The notes below the pieces were generated by a model. The model ran no database searches. It was not told where the DNA came from and saw nothing but the letters and a program-made list of their open reading frames with translations. DNA of 64,000 nt, taken from positions 24,513,419 through 24,577,418 of the forward strand of contig OZ020486.1 in NCBI GenBank assembly GCA_963971405.1, read 5' to 3'. Position 1 is the stretch's first letter. Every line of letters starts with the position of its first letter. Positions 1 through 11,275 of the stretch are shown in pieces. The position numbers were made by a program, and so were the translations under genes. The DNA is from Psococerastis gibbosa (lineage: Eukaryota; Arthropoda; Insecta; Psocodea; Psocidae).

Positions 1-714
1 ATAAACATGGAGTTTCCGGGAAAGAAAAAAAGCAAATAAAAGTTTTAGAGCTACGAAATGTTTTGGACTTGAGTTGGAGAATTGAAGTCCGACTAGACAG
101 CCAGTACACGCAACAGACCGAAATTTTCCCTATTGTCACGCTTGTAAACAGTAAACATCCTCTTTTTAAATGGTGTTGGTGGGCAATGGCAAGCAGCAAG
201 GATAAAAGAAAGCAGATAAAAGGGGGGATCACCTGGAAAATGTCAGTCATAATGAATACGAATGGCTGGGGAAACGACTTTACGACTGATCAAAGTTTAC
301 CAAGGTTGCTATATACTCGTAGATGCCTGTTGAACTACAGTAAATTCATTTACAAAAAAGAAAGAAAATAAAATTGGGTTCCGATGCATCGGATGAAAAA
401 TTGTATTTTGTGTGTACACTTTTTTTTCGGTATTTTAACTATTGCCGCTGCTATCGCAATGGGTAGGTATTGATTTCTAAAGGAATCTACCCAAAAATTA
501 TGAAACTACAATAATTTTTAAATACCTTCATATCTAAGCAGTATTATCATTAATGAGCCCCCCCCACCGGTTACACACTCGAATATTGATCCAATAAATA
601 TGGGTCTAATAAAAATTTGAAACGGCCTAACACCCTATAGTAGCCCAATCTGACGAGTTTTAATGATAAATACTTTGTACAGTATCATCATTATGTCATT
701 CAGTGTATACGTTA
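1..714. other. No gene recognised
   Basis: AT-rich sequence. An open frame of 102 codons (63-371, +) has no recognisable motif, and nothing around it looks like a promoter or splice signal. A C8 tract lies near 560. I see no repeat boundary that can be defended. Confidence 0.5.
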
Positions 715-718
715 TTCT

Positions 719-938
719 TGGTGTTAAAAATGTAAACAAAACAATTTTGTATAATAACAAAGGCTTTCACGGCCGGATTTACGTGACGAAGCAGTAGAAT
801 TAGGGATGATATTGGTCGTTCTGAAAGCGTACTTCCAAACGTTCCGTCAACATCTGCGGTCGACATCTTCAGTGGAACAATTTTGAATAGCACTTCCCAT
901 TCTAAAATTATCTTGTTTACATTTTTAATCCCAGGTTA
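719..938 (-). repeat. Dispersed repeat fragment with a palindromic core
   Basis: Two half-sites built on TTAAAAATGTAAACAA and TTGTTTACATTTTTAA flank an inner block (about 757-880). The inner block matches, in reverse complement, the segment at about 38750-38873. Shared landmarks are GATGTTGACG, ACGTTTGGAAGT and CGGCCGTGAAAGCCTTTG. The flanking half-sites recur near 12100, 26820, 28750-28920 and 31570-31780. The 65-codon minus-strand open frame here has no known domain. It is probably a relic of a transposon 3' end. Confidence 0.6.
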
Positions 939-964
939 AGATTCCCAAATAACTTAATCGCCTG

Positions 965-1072
965 CAGCTAGGTAATCTGGTCACCTGAGCTGTTTTACCA
1001 GTGTGTGACGTCATTTTATGTCCCTCAGAAATTTTACCATTTTAGCGGGTCTAGAGTATTATATGGTCGAAA
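965..1072. repeat. Truncated copy of the TA-flanked MITE
   Basis: The run GTGTGTGACGTCATTTTATG followed by TCTAGAGTATTATATGGTC matches the right end of the intact element at 29523-29935. The left end is missing, so this copy is truncated. Confidence 0.6.
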
Positions 1073-1102
1073 TATCCTTGCGAGAGTTTCCATGGTGATA
1101 TC

Positions 1103-1360
1103 CAAGGCCGTGCCCAGGTTTTGATTGGGGGGGGGGGGTCCAAAAAATATTTTTTATAATTTTAATATTTATTTAATATTTAATATAATTTATTAATTTA
1201 TTAATTAATTAATGAAAGTCCATTCTATCCAGTGTTCAAACTCAAATAAATTTATTCCAATTCTCCTTAAACAATACAGGTTTTTTTAAAAAAGTGTATA
1301 TATATTTCGGGGGGGGGGGGGGTCCGTACCTCTTGGACCACCCTCCTGGGCACGGCCATG
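1103..1360. mobile_element. hAT-type MITE, perfect 8-bp TSD
   Basis: The element begins CAAGGCCGTGCCCAGG and ends CCTGGGCACGGCCATG, which are near-perfect terminal inverted repeats. It is flanked by GTGATATC on both sides (1095-1102 and 1361-1368). Long G runs sit just inside each end. It is about 258 bp with an AT-rich centre. It belongs to the same family as 37210-37416, which lies in the opposite orientation. It has no coding capacity. Confidence 0.93.
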
Positions 1361-1368
1361 GTGATATC

Positions 1369-1828
1369 ATAAAACTTGGAGACCTAATTGAGGCGAGAAA
1401 TACCATAGCAAATTCTAGCAAATGATCTAGAGTAAAATGAATTATTGACGTGACCGGTTTCGGATGCAATCTAACGTCAGACTAACAAATACATGGGGAA
1501 GGGGAACGCCACCAAGGGTTGGGTGCAGGGGGTGGAGGGAGGTGGGTACATAAACTGGTTTCCAACTGTCCCCACTCCCCGATTTGTGTACCTAGCCCCA
1601 CCACCCGTTCCAACCCCTCCGGTTCCAAACCCGTAGTACCTTAGTATATAAAATGAAGCTTTTCATATGTGTTAGTCTAATGATGATTATAACTGAAACT
1701 GGTCACGTCAACAAATAATTTTACTGTTGATCATTGCGATTTTTTGTTTCACCAAGATATTTTATTCGATGGGTATGGGCAACGCCGTGCCCAGGGGGGT
1801 GGTCCAAGGGGTCCGGACCCCCCCCCCC
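1369..1828. other. No gene; purine/pyrimidine-skewed stretch
   Basis: A G-rich block (about 1495-1550) is followed by a C-rich block (about 1565-1630). At about 1784-1828 there is GTGCCCAGGGGGGTGGTCC and a C run that resemble an hAT end without a partner. No coding sequence is recognised. Confidence 0.5.
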
Positions 1829-2473
1829 CGAATGGGAGGCGCTCAAAAACAATAATCGGTGTTAGTGACGGTCACATACTGTATTATATATAAAATGTTG
1901 AGGAGAATTTCTTCTAAGGGATGGGACATGTTTGATAAATAAATAATGACTTTATTTTTTAGCTGAGACCACCCTAGCGGAGTTAGGGCCATGGCCCTCT
2001 CTTACACTCAACTACGGGTCAGCAACGGAAACAGTAGTAAAATTTACAATACCATTTAAATTCGAATTTCCAAAAATTAATTTGATTTAATAATAAATAT
2101 AATATCAAATTTATTATTAAATCAAATTAAACAACAACATTTACAATATTATAAATACAATATTATAAATAATATAGGCTAGGATTTATCATGCTTGTGT
2201 GTGTGAGTGAGTGCTTATTTAGTTTTTTGGAAATTCGAATTTAAATGGTATTGTAAATTTTACTACTGTTTTCGTTGCTGACCCGTAGTTGAGTGTAAGA
2301 GAGGGCCTTATGGTCCTAACTCCGCTAGGGTGGTCTCAGCTAAAAAATAAAGTCATTATTTATTTATCAAACATGTCCCATCCCTTAGAAGAAATTCTCC
2401 TCTACATTTTATATATAATACAGTATGTGACCGTCACTAACACCGATTATTGTTTTTGAGCGCCTCCCATTCG
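1829..2473. repeat. Long inverted repeat (foldback element)
   Basis: The left arm (1829-2076) is repeated as a near-exact reverse complement at 2223-2473, with a roughly 146-bp AT-rich loop. The outer ends read CGAATGGGAGGCGCTC and GAGCGCCTCCCATTCG. Each arm contains the SINE tail module CTAGCGGAGTTAGGGCC, so SINE sequence was present before or captured at the inversion. The loop holds a second palindrome at about 2080-2129. An RNA read through it would form a ~245-bp hairpin. Related single-arm sequence occurs at about 47640-47920. Confidence 0.92.
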
Positions 2474-2812
2474 ACACTACCCATTATTATTTTTAAACAA
2501 TTTCTGGCCAATCGGTGTTAGAAGCAGGTATGCAATGTATGGTGTATCAAAATGCTAAGGGGCATTTATTCTAACAGACGTAATGTTTTTGACAGCTCTA
2601 TACGATCGACATTTCTTGTGTCATTTGATTTTATTCACATTTAAGGCTCCATCTGACTGTCTCTTAAGGCTGTCCAAAAGGAAGTTTATGTTGCTTCTGG
2701 CATAGTATAGAACTTCAATAATCACTTAATAATAAATTTGATATTATATTTAAAATTAGATGCTCCTTGAGTCGAATCATAAAGACTGTTAGGGACGGCG
2801 ATAGCTCTACAC

Positions 2813-2982
2813 CAAGGCCGTAGCCAAGGAGGGTTCAACCCTCCCCCCCCCCTCCAAAATGAAACGGCTTGATGCTAGATAGAATTGGATTTTAAGAGGA
2901 AAAATAAAAACCACTATGTAATATCCAATGAAATTTCTAAACCACCCCCCCCCCCCCGAAAAAAATCCTGGTTACGGCCTTG
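2813..2982. mobile_element. hAT-type MITE, TSD with one mismatch
   Basis: The ends are CAAGGCCGTAGCCAAGG and GGTTACGGCCTTG. The flanks CTCTACAC (2805-2812) and CTCAACAC (2983-2990) agree at seven of eight positions. Two C-rich tracts lie inside the ends. The element is 170 bp and non-coding. Confidence 0.87.
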
Positions 2983-3249
2983 CTCAACACTACAATGTCG
3001 ATATCTCATGTGAAATTTGATGTTGTTCAAATAACGAATATTGGGGGTGTCCAATATGATCTTAAGCCATATATTCAAAATTGAAAAATAATGTGGCCAA
3101 GATAGTCAACATTTAAAATAAATCTTCCCCCTCGATTAATTTATGACGTCTTCATTTATCTTGAATGATCCCCGGTAGATCAGTGCCAATTAAATTTTGT
3201 GGTGATGAGCCTGTCAGGGGGTTCCCACTAGCCCCAAGGTATACATGGC

Positions 3250-3369
3250 CTGTTAAGAGTTGAGGGAACGGCGCAAACGCCGAACGGCCCGTTCGTTGCC
3301 TCACTACGGCCCAGAGTAACCAAGCGTTCGGTCCTCACACTTGCATCCACCCAGATCACCCTCCACACG
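3250..3369 (+). other. Possible 5' untranslated exon with consensus donor
   Basis: This is one of the few CpG-dense stretches outside repeats: it contains many CG pairs between 3265 and 3335. It ends CACACG followed by GTAAGT (donor GT at 3370-3371), a textbook splice donor. There is no ATG in the last 60 bases. It lies upstream on the same strand as the two IQ exons, so it could be an untranslated first exon and core promoter of that gene. That link is inference. The start given is approximate. Confidence 0.3.
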
Positions 3370-3375
3370 GTAAGT

Positions 3376-4777
3376 ACCTGATTTTCTTCAGGGCTTACTT
3401 GTTTTTATTCAACTTTTGAATGAAATAGAAGTGGAACGAGAATAACTCTAGAGGAAAGAAGTATTTCAGACTACAGTTCCTACACTGTGGGCTTAGAAGT
3501 TTGATTCAAAGCAACACAATTTCCCATAGGTTAGTACTGACCTAAGAAGTGCGGTAAGGAGAAAACACCAATGCATGTTTTGTTTTTAGTGTGACTAAAT
3601 TAGCCTGATAAGCCGCTTTCATCGTATATGGTACTACGAAATCTGGATCAGTGGGACATTAATCCGAATATACCACCACAGAATATACCACAAATGATAA
3701 TACTTTGTTATATTATCGTTTATTATGAGTTTTCAAAGATCATATAGAAATTTTGAAGTTACATGTAGGCTATAGTAGGCTATTAGTTGTGTAACATAAG
3801 GTTTAAAAATATGTATAAATTACCAAAGAATTAAAACAACTTATTTGTGGTTTTGAACTGTGAATTGGAGAAGTTACATGATTATACAGTACAGTAATGG
3901 CGCTATACATCATCATAGGTGGCGACTAGAAGGGTGCTAGCACCCCCAAATTTCAGAAGGGGCTGAGCACCCCCTAACTTCGTGTACTGTGGGCCCTCTC
4001 CGTGGCCAGGGACTTTGCTAAATTTACTACTACTACCCCCTAACTATTTTAGAGACAAATAATTTACAAAATGATATAAACTAATTTAGCCATACAGGCT
4101 TCGTTGTATAGTACGTTTGGCAATCTGAAACAAAGAGGATAATAGTATTATATTATAGTTGTATGCCATCTTCGTCCAGAATATGACATGATGTACAAAA
4201 CCACGTATATAACAGACTCATAAGTAATCATACGAAAGCACCGACAAAGGGACAAAACAGGCTAAGTAAGCTAACAACAGTTATTTGCTTGGATGTTGGT
4301 CTATATGCATTTGATAAACCCTAATAATATTTTAACAATAGCAACCAGCTCGTTGAAGGTCAATGTGAGCCATTTAACCAAATCTGACAAAAACAAAATA
4401 GCATAGAGGTGAAGGGTGGTGTTTGGAAAACGGGAGGGGCATGCGGTCAAGGCTACGCATTTGTGAAACCTTGCCCAAGCACGACTAATTTATTTCTCAA
4501 GTTCTTTGACTTTTGTTTTTATTTCTTTATAAAAGTAGGCAGTGCATATCTCACCGTGTCGTGATTTATTACAGTTCTGCGTATCATTATTAATAATCTT
4601 TCGTAACAGAAGAACTACCGTAAATTGATTAAAGGTCACTGACGCATCAAGACTTGAATAATAGAGATTTTCAGATGCCTCAATCTATGGTAAAATGGGA
4701 AAGTAGGTATACTCGTAGAAGCATAAAAAAGTAGAAAAAAAAAAAAAAAATTAAGCCTAATAACTATTTTCCTACGA
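3376..4777. other. No gene recognised
   Basis: Unique-looking AT-rich DNA. A short module at about 3920-4010 (GGTGGCGACTAGAAGGGTGC and facing C-rich sequence) resembles a decayed hAT-type end. No open frame with a recognisable domain. Confidence 0.5.
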
Positions 4778-4832
4778 CTAAGCCAACCTAGCGGAGTTAG
4801 GGCTATACTATTTACTATCAACTAGGAAGGCT
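4778..4832 (-). repeat. SINE tail fragment (family 1)
   Basis: ACTAAGCCAACCTAGCGGAG and ACTAGGAAGGC match the 3' body of the longer SINE copies at 33127-33332, 36124-36310 and 60617-60786. The tRNA-like head is absent. Confidence 0.7.
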
Positions 4833-6227
4833 CTTAAACATGATTTGGGGATAACGTCCTATGTGGAGCTGAAGAGGGCATGCCAAAATCGCGGAGATTG
4901 GAGACATTGCTGCAATGTGTTGCTGCCAACCAGCCATCATCCGGCTGTAACTTGAAGAGAGAGGAAGGCTCAAAACCGTTGCTTCCAACCTTTACAAGCT
5001 ATAAATTACAGTACATAATATACGGGGTGACCACAATCATGATGTGTAGTGTTGCATAAAAGGTAAAGAAAATGTGTCATATGAGCGATAAAGGTACGTG
5101 ATTAACGCAAAAGTTTATGTGCTCCTACGTGCCTCAATGCCTCATAACGTTGATGTGATGGGTCGGCTATTAATTCTGCTTTTTATACCGTTTCATAACG
5201 CAAGTTAATGAGTTGAATGAAGTTCCCGAGAAAAGGAAATTTTCACGGATTTATACTGTAGTTACTGTAGGTCTACAAAAGAAGAAAGAAAGAAAATTGT
5301 CTTTATTTTCCATATGGGCGAATTTTGGGCCTTTCGGCCCACTTTTACAACTAACCCATCTACAGAGCGTTTTCTGTTCATGTTCAAATACATTATTATA
5401 AAACTGCATTGAGTTGAACCATAGGCTACGTCCTTCAAAATCATATTATACGATAAAGCTTTCGTTTGTATCATTTGTAAGATGACTTGCACAGAATGCC
5501 TCAGTCAAAATACCACGATTTTTCTGCTGTGGCGTATGGTTCAGCTCAGTGTTTTTCTACTGTATAATATATTGCAGAAATTTTGATGTCGTAATTTCGA
5601 ATAATCGTATTTTTTGTATTGTACATGGTACTGAATGAATGAATTAATAAAATGTATTGTCAACGCATAATATAAGTACATGGAAATATTCAGCACCAGA
5701 GGGAGTTTTGTTGCTAAATAACATAACAATAATTTAATAAATAATGCATGATACAGAACAGTACAGTACAGTAAAAATCATAGAATAATGTGGTTAAAAA
5801 AAAATAAATAATATAGGCTATAATGTAAACATATCTTATAACATTAGTTGTAGAGCTGAGCATGCAGTATTGAATTATTCGATGAATTAATATAGTTTTT
5901 AACTGATTTTATAAATTATTTCTTACCGTGTCTTTCAGAGAAATCTTTAGAGTAAATAATGAAATGAAGGAATAAATAAATAAATGGATAGCACTCAGGC
6001 ATAATTTAAAAGTAGATAGTTTACATTATAGTTGCATGGAGCAGTGCAAAAGCATTGCCCCCATGAGAGATCATAAAGTGAGACTCAAGGAAATGGCGCC
6101 ATTTCCCCGGGGTATCTCGTCAATGCTGGTTATTGCAGTTGCATGACGTTTTGAGCACTCTCTATGCAAATGTTGTCAATAAAAGAACACCTGCAGAGAA
6201 CCAAGAACTAGACACATTCTTAATTGT
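4833..6227. other. No gene recognised
   Basis: AT-rich sequence with short open frames on both strands that lack domains. Simple tracts such as ACAGTACAGTACAGTA at about 5758 are present. No element boundaries were found. Confidence 0.5.
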
Positions 6228-7110
6228 ACTTATACAGTAAGAGTAGGAGGAAAGAGGTTCCGATAAGTTGGAATTCTAAACTAAGAAGGTCCATACGTGG
6301 AAAAAATTCAACCGCCTACGGAGACCACGTGCTATTGAGTACATGAGAAATAGAGGCTATTATTCTTCCCCATACTTGTCTTATGAAGATTGTAGACCGT
6401 TATCATAACCATGTTTGTGTACCACACGCTCATTAACCCTATAAGCTTTACTATAACAACCTCTATAAGCCGTATGATAACGGTCTACAATCATCATAAG
6501 TATAGGGAAGAATAATAGCCTCTATTTCTCATGTACTCAATAACACGTGGTCCCCGTAGGCTGTTGAACTTTTTTCACTTATGTACAAGTCAGGGGCGCC
6601 CAGTTTTGAAAAAGTCTGCGGGGGCAAAAGAGAGATGCTCCCCCCCCCCCAACTATGAAGGAAATTGTACTGTATTTGGATTTACCTCCTGAGGAAATTT
6701 TGTTTTAGCAATTTTAACTTTGTACTCTTACAGTTGCCACCCTTAAAAAACTAAAACAAAAAGCGTGTTTGACTTCACAAAGCTTAAGTTTAAATTTTCT
6801 ACCATCGCACATCACGGTGAATGTTTACCATTCTAGTATTAGTAATCTACTAGTTAAACATTTCTAACTCCAATGCTTTAAGTCATGCAGAAATTTTCAA
6901 CATTTTCAATGAAAAATGGAAATGCCCAGGAGAAGTGAAGGGAATTGGTAGGCTTTAGGCGACCCCCCAGGGAATCGTCGGGGGGGGGGGGGCAAAAAGT
7001 TCCGTGCCCCCCGTAGTGGATGCCCCTGGTACAAGTATATACTCGTATGGACCTTCTTAGTTTAGCATTCCAACTTATCTGGATCTCTTTCCTCCTACCA
7101 ATATAAGAGT
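6228..7110. repeat. Foldback element interrupted by a MITE
   Basis: The left arm (about 6228-6403) recurs as its reverse complement in two pieces: 6467-6582 and about 7043-7110. The gap between them is the hAT element at 6591-7028. Landmark pairs are GAGACCACGTGCTATTGAG with CTCAATAACACGTGGTCCC, and ACTAAGAAGGTCCATACG with CGTATGGACCTTCTTAGT. Without the insertion the arms are continuous, about 175 bp each, with a short loop. Confidence 0.9.
6591..7028. mobile_element. hAT-type MITE inserted in a foldback arm
   Basis: The element starts CAGGGGCGCCC and ends GGATGCCCCTG. It is flanked by the exact 8-bp duplication GTACAAGT (6583-6590 and 7029-7036). A C tract lies near 6640 and a G tract near 6980. 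It is 438 bp with no coding potential. It clearly inserted after the surrounding foldback formed. Confidence 0.95.
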
Positions 7111-7394
7111 ATGGGGACAACGAAGTCAAGGGAGAGAAAATATATAAACTTGGTTGGTGTGCCAGCAGTTCTGGAGCTGTAAATTGTCACTATAGTGAAG
7201 CACCAGATGATCGCGCAGTACGGTATTCAAATTCAGTCAGTTATTCTACATTGTGAATAATGTGAAACACCAAACAACCTTTTACACCCAGTAGCGTAAA
7301 TAACTATTACTGCGCCCCCCTGCAAGACCTTTGGTGCGCCCTACCCTGTCTTATTATTTCATCTTTGTTATGAGTGATTGTCAATAGTGGAATG

Positions 7395-8930
7395 CTAGGC
7401 CGTAGTCACGATTTTTTTTGGGGGTGGCTGCACTGGCGTAAATTCCCAAAATTTCGGGGGGGGGGGGCTTTAGGACCCCAAGACCTTGAACCCCGGAGAA
7501 AAAATCTATAAATGGGCCCAAATTAGTGAGGTTTTACGCATATTATACTGTGGAGAAAGGGAGCCTGGGGGTCCACCCCTCGGAGAAAAAATTGATAATT
7601 AGGCCCAAATTAGTGTGGGGTTTCACCCATATTCTAACCTGGAGAAAGGGGGGCCCGGGGGCCTCCCCCTGAGAAAAAAATCTTATAGATAGGCCCAAAT
7701 TAGGGAGGTTTTACGCATTTTGCAAACAGATGAGATTTTATAGACGGATAAACTTACCACTGATAGAGGGGGGCCCGGGGGTCTCCCCCGAAGAAAAAAT
7801 TTGAAAAAATCGTCTGAAATATTGGGGTTTTAAGGATTTTATGTAATATATTTTTGTGAAAGTACTCGGTCAATATGTTGATTTTTTTCATTATGTCTTT
7901 TTGTGAAATAAGCATACCAAGAATTAATTTACCTTTCGTTTTTGTGGATACTATGCCTTTCGTCTCCATAACGTCTTTGTCACCAGAATTCCTGGGGGGG
8001 GGGCGGACCCCCTATATACGCCAATGTTTGCAAGCAGTACAATTGAGATAATTATTATAACGACGAACAAACCTACCATTGAGGGGGGCCCGGGGGTCTC
8101 CCCCGCAGAAAAATTTTGAAAAAATACCTCTGAAGTATTGGGGTTTTAAGCATTTTGAGAAATATATTTTGTGTGAAAGTACTTGGTCAATATGTTGATT
8201 TGTTTCATGTAAAATAAGCATACTAAGAATTAATTTCCCATTCATTATTGTGGATACTATATGCCTTTAGCCTCCATAATGTCTTTGTCACCAGAAATCG
8301 TGGGGGGGGGGCTACGGGTGGACCTGGGGAGGCTGAGCCCCCCCCCCCTATTTACGCCAATGGGTGGCTGTGATCCTATCAAGTGTATTCTTAAGAGGTT
8401 ATGCGGTTTTTATGGTGTTACTCTTAAGCTATATATGATAGCATAGGTACATAAAATGTACCTATTTTAGTGGGGACACAGCCAGACAACATTTTGTAGA
8501 TATGCGGATTAAATCGTTGTGTTACCATTACGACAGCTTAGATTTTATAGAAATATTATTCCACTTAATCCAAAGAGGGGGCCCGGGAGTCTCACCCAGG
8601 GAAAAAAATTGACAATATAAGTGCAATCCAGTGGGGTGTTACGCATTTTAACAGCAGTAAAGTCTAGATTTTTACAAAACTTACAAATGAATGCTTATTC
8701 ATATTGCAACAAACAGGGGGCCCGGGGGTCTCACCCGGAGGAAAATTTTGTAAAAATAGGCCCGAAAAAGTGGGGTTTTGCGATTTTAACAGCAGTAAAG
8801 CTTATAATTTACAGAGGAAGACATATTCCTGTTACCGTACTAGATGCATTTAATTCTCAAATTTTCATTTCGGTGGGGGGGGGGGGTGGGGAGGCTGCAG
8901 CCCAATAAGCCCCCCTTGCCTACGTTCTTG
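7395..8930 (+). mobile_element. GTAGCC-family hAT element, middle level of the nest
   Basis: The ends are CTAGGCCGTAGTCACG and CTTGCCTACGTTCTTG, flanked by the exact duplication GTGGAATG (7387-7394 and 8931-8938). The body after 8370 carries the family hallmarks: GGGGCCCGGGRGTCTCACCC blocks, TTTTAACAGCAGTAAAG repeats and a terminal G run before GGCTGCAGCCCAATAAG. The same body recurs at 45490-46149 (inverted), 58864-61273 and 63373-64000. No transposase frame is present. Confidence 0.92.
7431..8362. mobile_element. Inner hAT-type element of the nest
   Basis: The ends are CACTGGCGTAAATT and ATTTACGCCAATG with exact duplication GGTGGCTG (7423-7430 and 8363-8370). The interior holds a tandem duplication: about 7752-8001 and 8066-8310 are two copies of one ~250-bp block sharing GGTCAATATGTTGATT, AAGAATTAATTT and CTTTGTCACCAGAA. 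An extra copy of the right end (TATACGCCAATG, near 8025) marks the boundary between the two. Only short frames occur. Confidence 0.93.
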
Positions 8931-9240
8931 GTGGAATGGGAAGAAAAATTTTGAAGAATAAATAGTAACATAGTAATGGAAAACGCACCAGCCGCTGTCT
9001 GGTTTTGCTGGTACCTAGTGCATTCTGCTGCCACTGGTGAACCGCAGTACTGGCGAGAAAGAAAATTTTTAGTTTTAAATGAGATGAAGTTCCTAATTTC
9101 ATAATTATAGTCAGCTTGGAAAACAAATTGATATTTATTATTTTTATTAATTACGTAGATTTCTAAATTATCTTATTATTTTTTGGAACCGAAGTGCGCC
9201 CCCAGCAATGCTGCGTGTTATTTACGCCACTGTTTACACC

Positions 9241-9712
9241 CCTCAAAACCTTAAACTAGCCTACACTACAAAAACGGTTTCGAGTCAAAAAGTCACTGCT
9301 AGTCACTTAAAAATTAAACCTACTCCATTTTTGAAATTTTGAAATCTGAGACGGAGATCTTGTTAGTGGCGTGTAGTGTAAAAATAAATTATACTTTCAG
9401 ATTAATGATTTTGTTTCTAATAATTTTAAAAACGGGATTGAAATCCTGGCTTAGGCCTATATGGTGACCGACAAAATGTAAAGAGCCCAGAAAGGAAATT
9501 TCCTGGTCAGCGTGGGTAATAAAGCACGTTCACGTGTTATACCTTCACGCTGACCACTTAATTCCACCCCGGGTTATTTCCAAAAGGTTTGGTAAAAGAT
9601 ATATGGGATTTCCGCTTCATCCTTCTTGGTTCACAGGTTCATTCATTCAGTACCAATTCTATAATACTTGCCATATACTGTACTCGTGTACAGACTACAG
9701 TCGACCCAAGTT
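9241..9712. other. No gene; small palindrome
   Basis: A 25-bp-arm palindrome lies at about 9502-9556 (GGTCAGCGTG ... CACGCTGACC). It is probably a MITE remnant. Otherwise nothing is recognised. Confidence 0.5.
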
Positions 9713-10502
9713 AAAGAACCGGTCCGAGTTTACTCGAACATGCTTTCCAATTTATCAAAATTAGTAGATAGAGAAAATGAGTAATTTCATGGTAAATAAT
9801 TTTCCTATGGTTTAATTTCCGATATCTCGGGGGGGGGGGGGGTTGTCCACCTGACGTCACTGGAGGTGAGGTAAATTCTAGATAGGTCAGACCAACACAT
9901 TACCACACAGCAATACAGGCAGGGCACGCAATGCATTTGAGCGTGAATTTTCTATCATTTTTTCAAAAAAACATTTTTTTTTACAAAACCAAATACTTTT
10001 CTGGGAAAGCAACCTGTTCGGTTTCGTTACTCAATTTAGCACCTAAAACACGCCTGAAGGTAGAAATCATCGATAGAAAGGTTTCGCAGAAAAATTATTT
10101 TTTAGTCATTTTTCATTAAAATTTAGTTATTTTTATTTTTTTACCCCCAGAAGCAACCTATCAAGGGGCAAGCGACCCGACGTTTTTTTTTAATTTTTTT
10201 GAGAATAAAACCCCCCCAAATTAAGTTAGCCCCAAATAAAAAAATTGTTTCGAGGTATGATTTTTGTGAGCCTACATGCCGAATTTCATCAAGATCGACC
10301 GAGTAGTTTGCCCGGAAATCCACGCACAGACAGACAGACAGAACGACAGACAGACAGACAGAACGACAGACAGACAGACATTTCGTAAAAACCCCTTTTT
10401 TGGGTTCCTGGGACCTCAAAACGTGTAAATCCGTTGAAATCTCGGAATCGAAAATTTCGACCGTCACAAAGCTTTCCTTATACTACGTATAAATTGGAAA
10501 GC
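9713..10502 (-). mobile_element. Microsatellite-bearing repeat, family M, copy 1
   Basis: One end reads AAAGAACCGGTCCGAG with AACATGCTTTCCAATTTAT just inside. The other ends with ACGTATAAATTGGAAAGC. The shared TTTCCAATTTAT / ATAAATTGGAAA makes short inverted ends. The interior has a G run after GATATCTC, then a CAGA-type microsatellite at about 10326-10380, then TTTCGTAAAAACCCC. The microsatellite reads as a repetitive Cys-Leu-Ser-Val open frame that I regard as spurious. Related full copies are at 24727-25571 and 33520-34387. No target duplication was found, so the transposition class is unknown. Confidence 0.85.
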
Positions 10503-11093
10503 AATAATGTGTTTGTAATGTGTAAAAATTGGGCTTTGAATTATATTTACTGTATCCCCCACCATGATCATGCACAAGACAATTTGATATCATTTTTTTC
10601 TTCAAATATTTGTAGAGAAAGGCAAGTGTTTCTGGTTTGCATGGCGTAAGGGAGACACGGGAAATTGTTCAGATGTGGTAGAGAGCATGTCAGCTGCCTT
10701 TTGTGGGGGCACACCGCATTCACAAAGTCCTATTTTACATTTTCTCTTCCATCTTTTATTTGGTTTACCCCTTGGTTTGTTGAATTTTTTAATGAAAAAA
10801 ATTTCATTAACCACTGCCTTTTCATTGAAGTCAGCAGAATGCAGCACAATTTGTTTTGTCCTGTTGTTGTTTTTTTTTTGCTTTAGCAGATGGAACCGCT
10901 TTTATTTAACGTGCCTCTCAGTCAATTATATATGCATAAGACTTTTGGTCAGACCTTTAATCTGTCAAATAAACAACAATAAACAACGGGGGTCCAGCGA
11001 AGTCCTTATATAATTTACGTGGGGAGTTTGATGGGGGTGTTCATCGTCATTTAGTCAGATTTTAGATTTTAGTCATTTTTCTCATGAACTTGT
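10503..11093. other. No gene recognised
   Basis: Overlapping short frames on both strands (for example 10675-11013, +) have no known domain and are rich in Phe and Leu from T-rich sequence. No boundaries identified. Confidence 0.45.
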
Positions 11094-11101
11094 GGAGGGG
11101 G

Positions 11102-11275
11102 CAGGGGTGGGCACAAGAGGGGGGGTCATAAGGGTCATGACCCCCCCAAAATTTTATTGGTAATTGAAAAAACAATACACATAACATCTTATTCAGGATT
11201 TTATTATGTTCTGGTTCTGGCAGCCCTGGTGCTGACCCCCCCCCCAAAAAAAAAATATCGCTGTGCCCGCCCCTG
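11102..11275. mobile_element. hAT-type MITE, perfect 8-bp TSD
   Basis: The ends are CAGGGGTGGGCAC and GTGCCCGCCCCTG. The exact duplication GGAGGGGG flanks the element (11094-11101 and 11276-11283), although its low complexity makes it weaker evidence than the others. G and C tracts lie just inside. Length is 174 bp. Confidence 0.87.

Larger units (their letters stand above)
7289..9232. mobile_element. Outer hAT-type element of a three-level nest
   Basis: It begins CAGTAGCGTAAATAAC and ends GTTATTTACGCCACTG, an inverted repeat differing at one base. The exact 8-bp duplication TTTACACC flanks it (7281-7288 and 9233-9240). Most of its length is later insertions (7395-8930 and, inside that, 7431-8362). 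Its own unshared sequence is only about 400 bp. Confidence 0.93.

Noticed and set aside
10141-10467. 108-codon minus-strand frame with Cys-Leu-Ser-Val repeats
   Set aside because: It is a translation of the CAGA microsatellite inside a family M repeat; related frames at 33561-33895 and 46771-47001 are broken differently.
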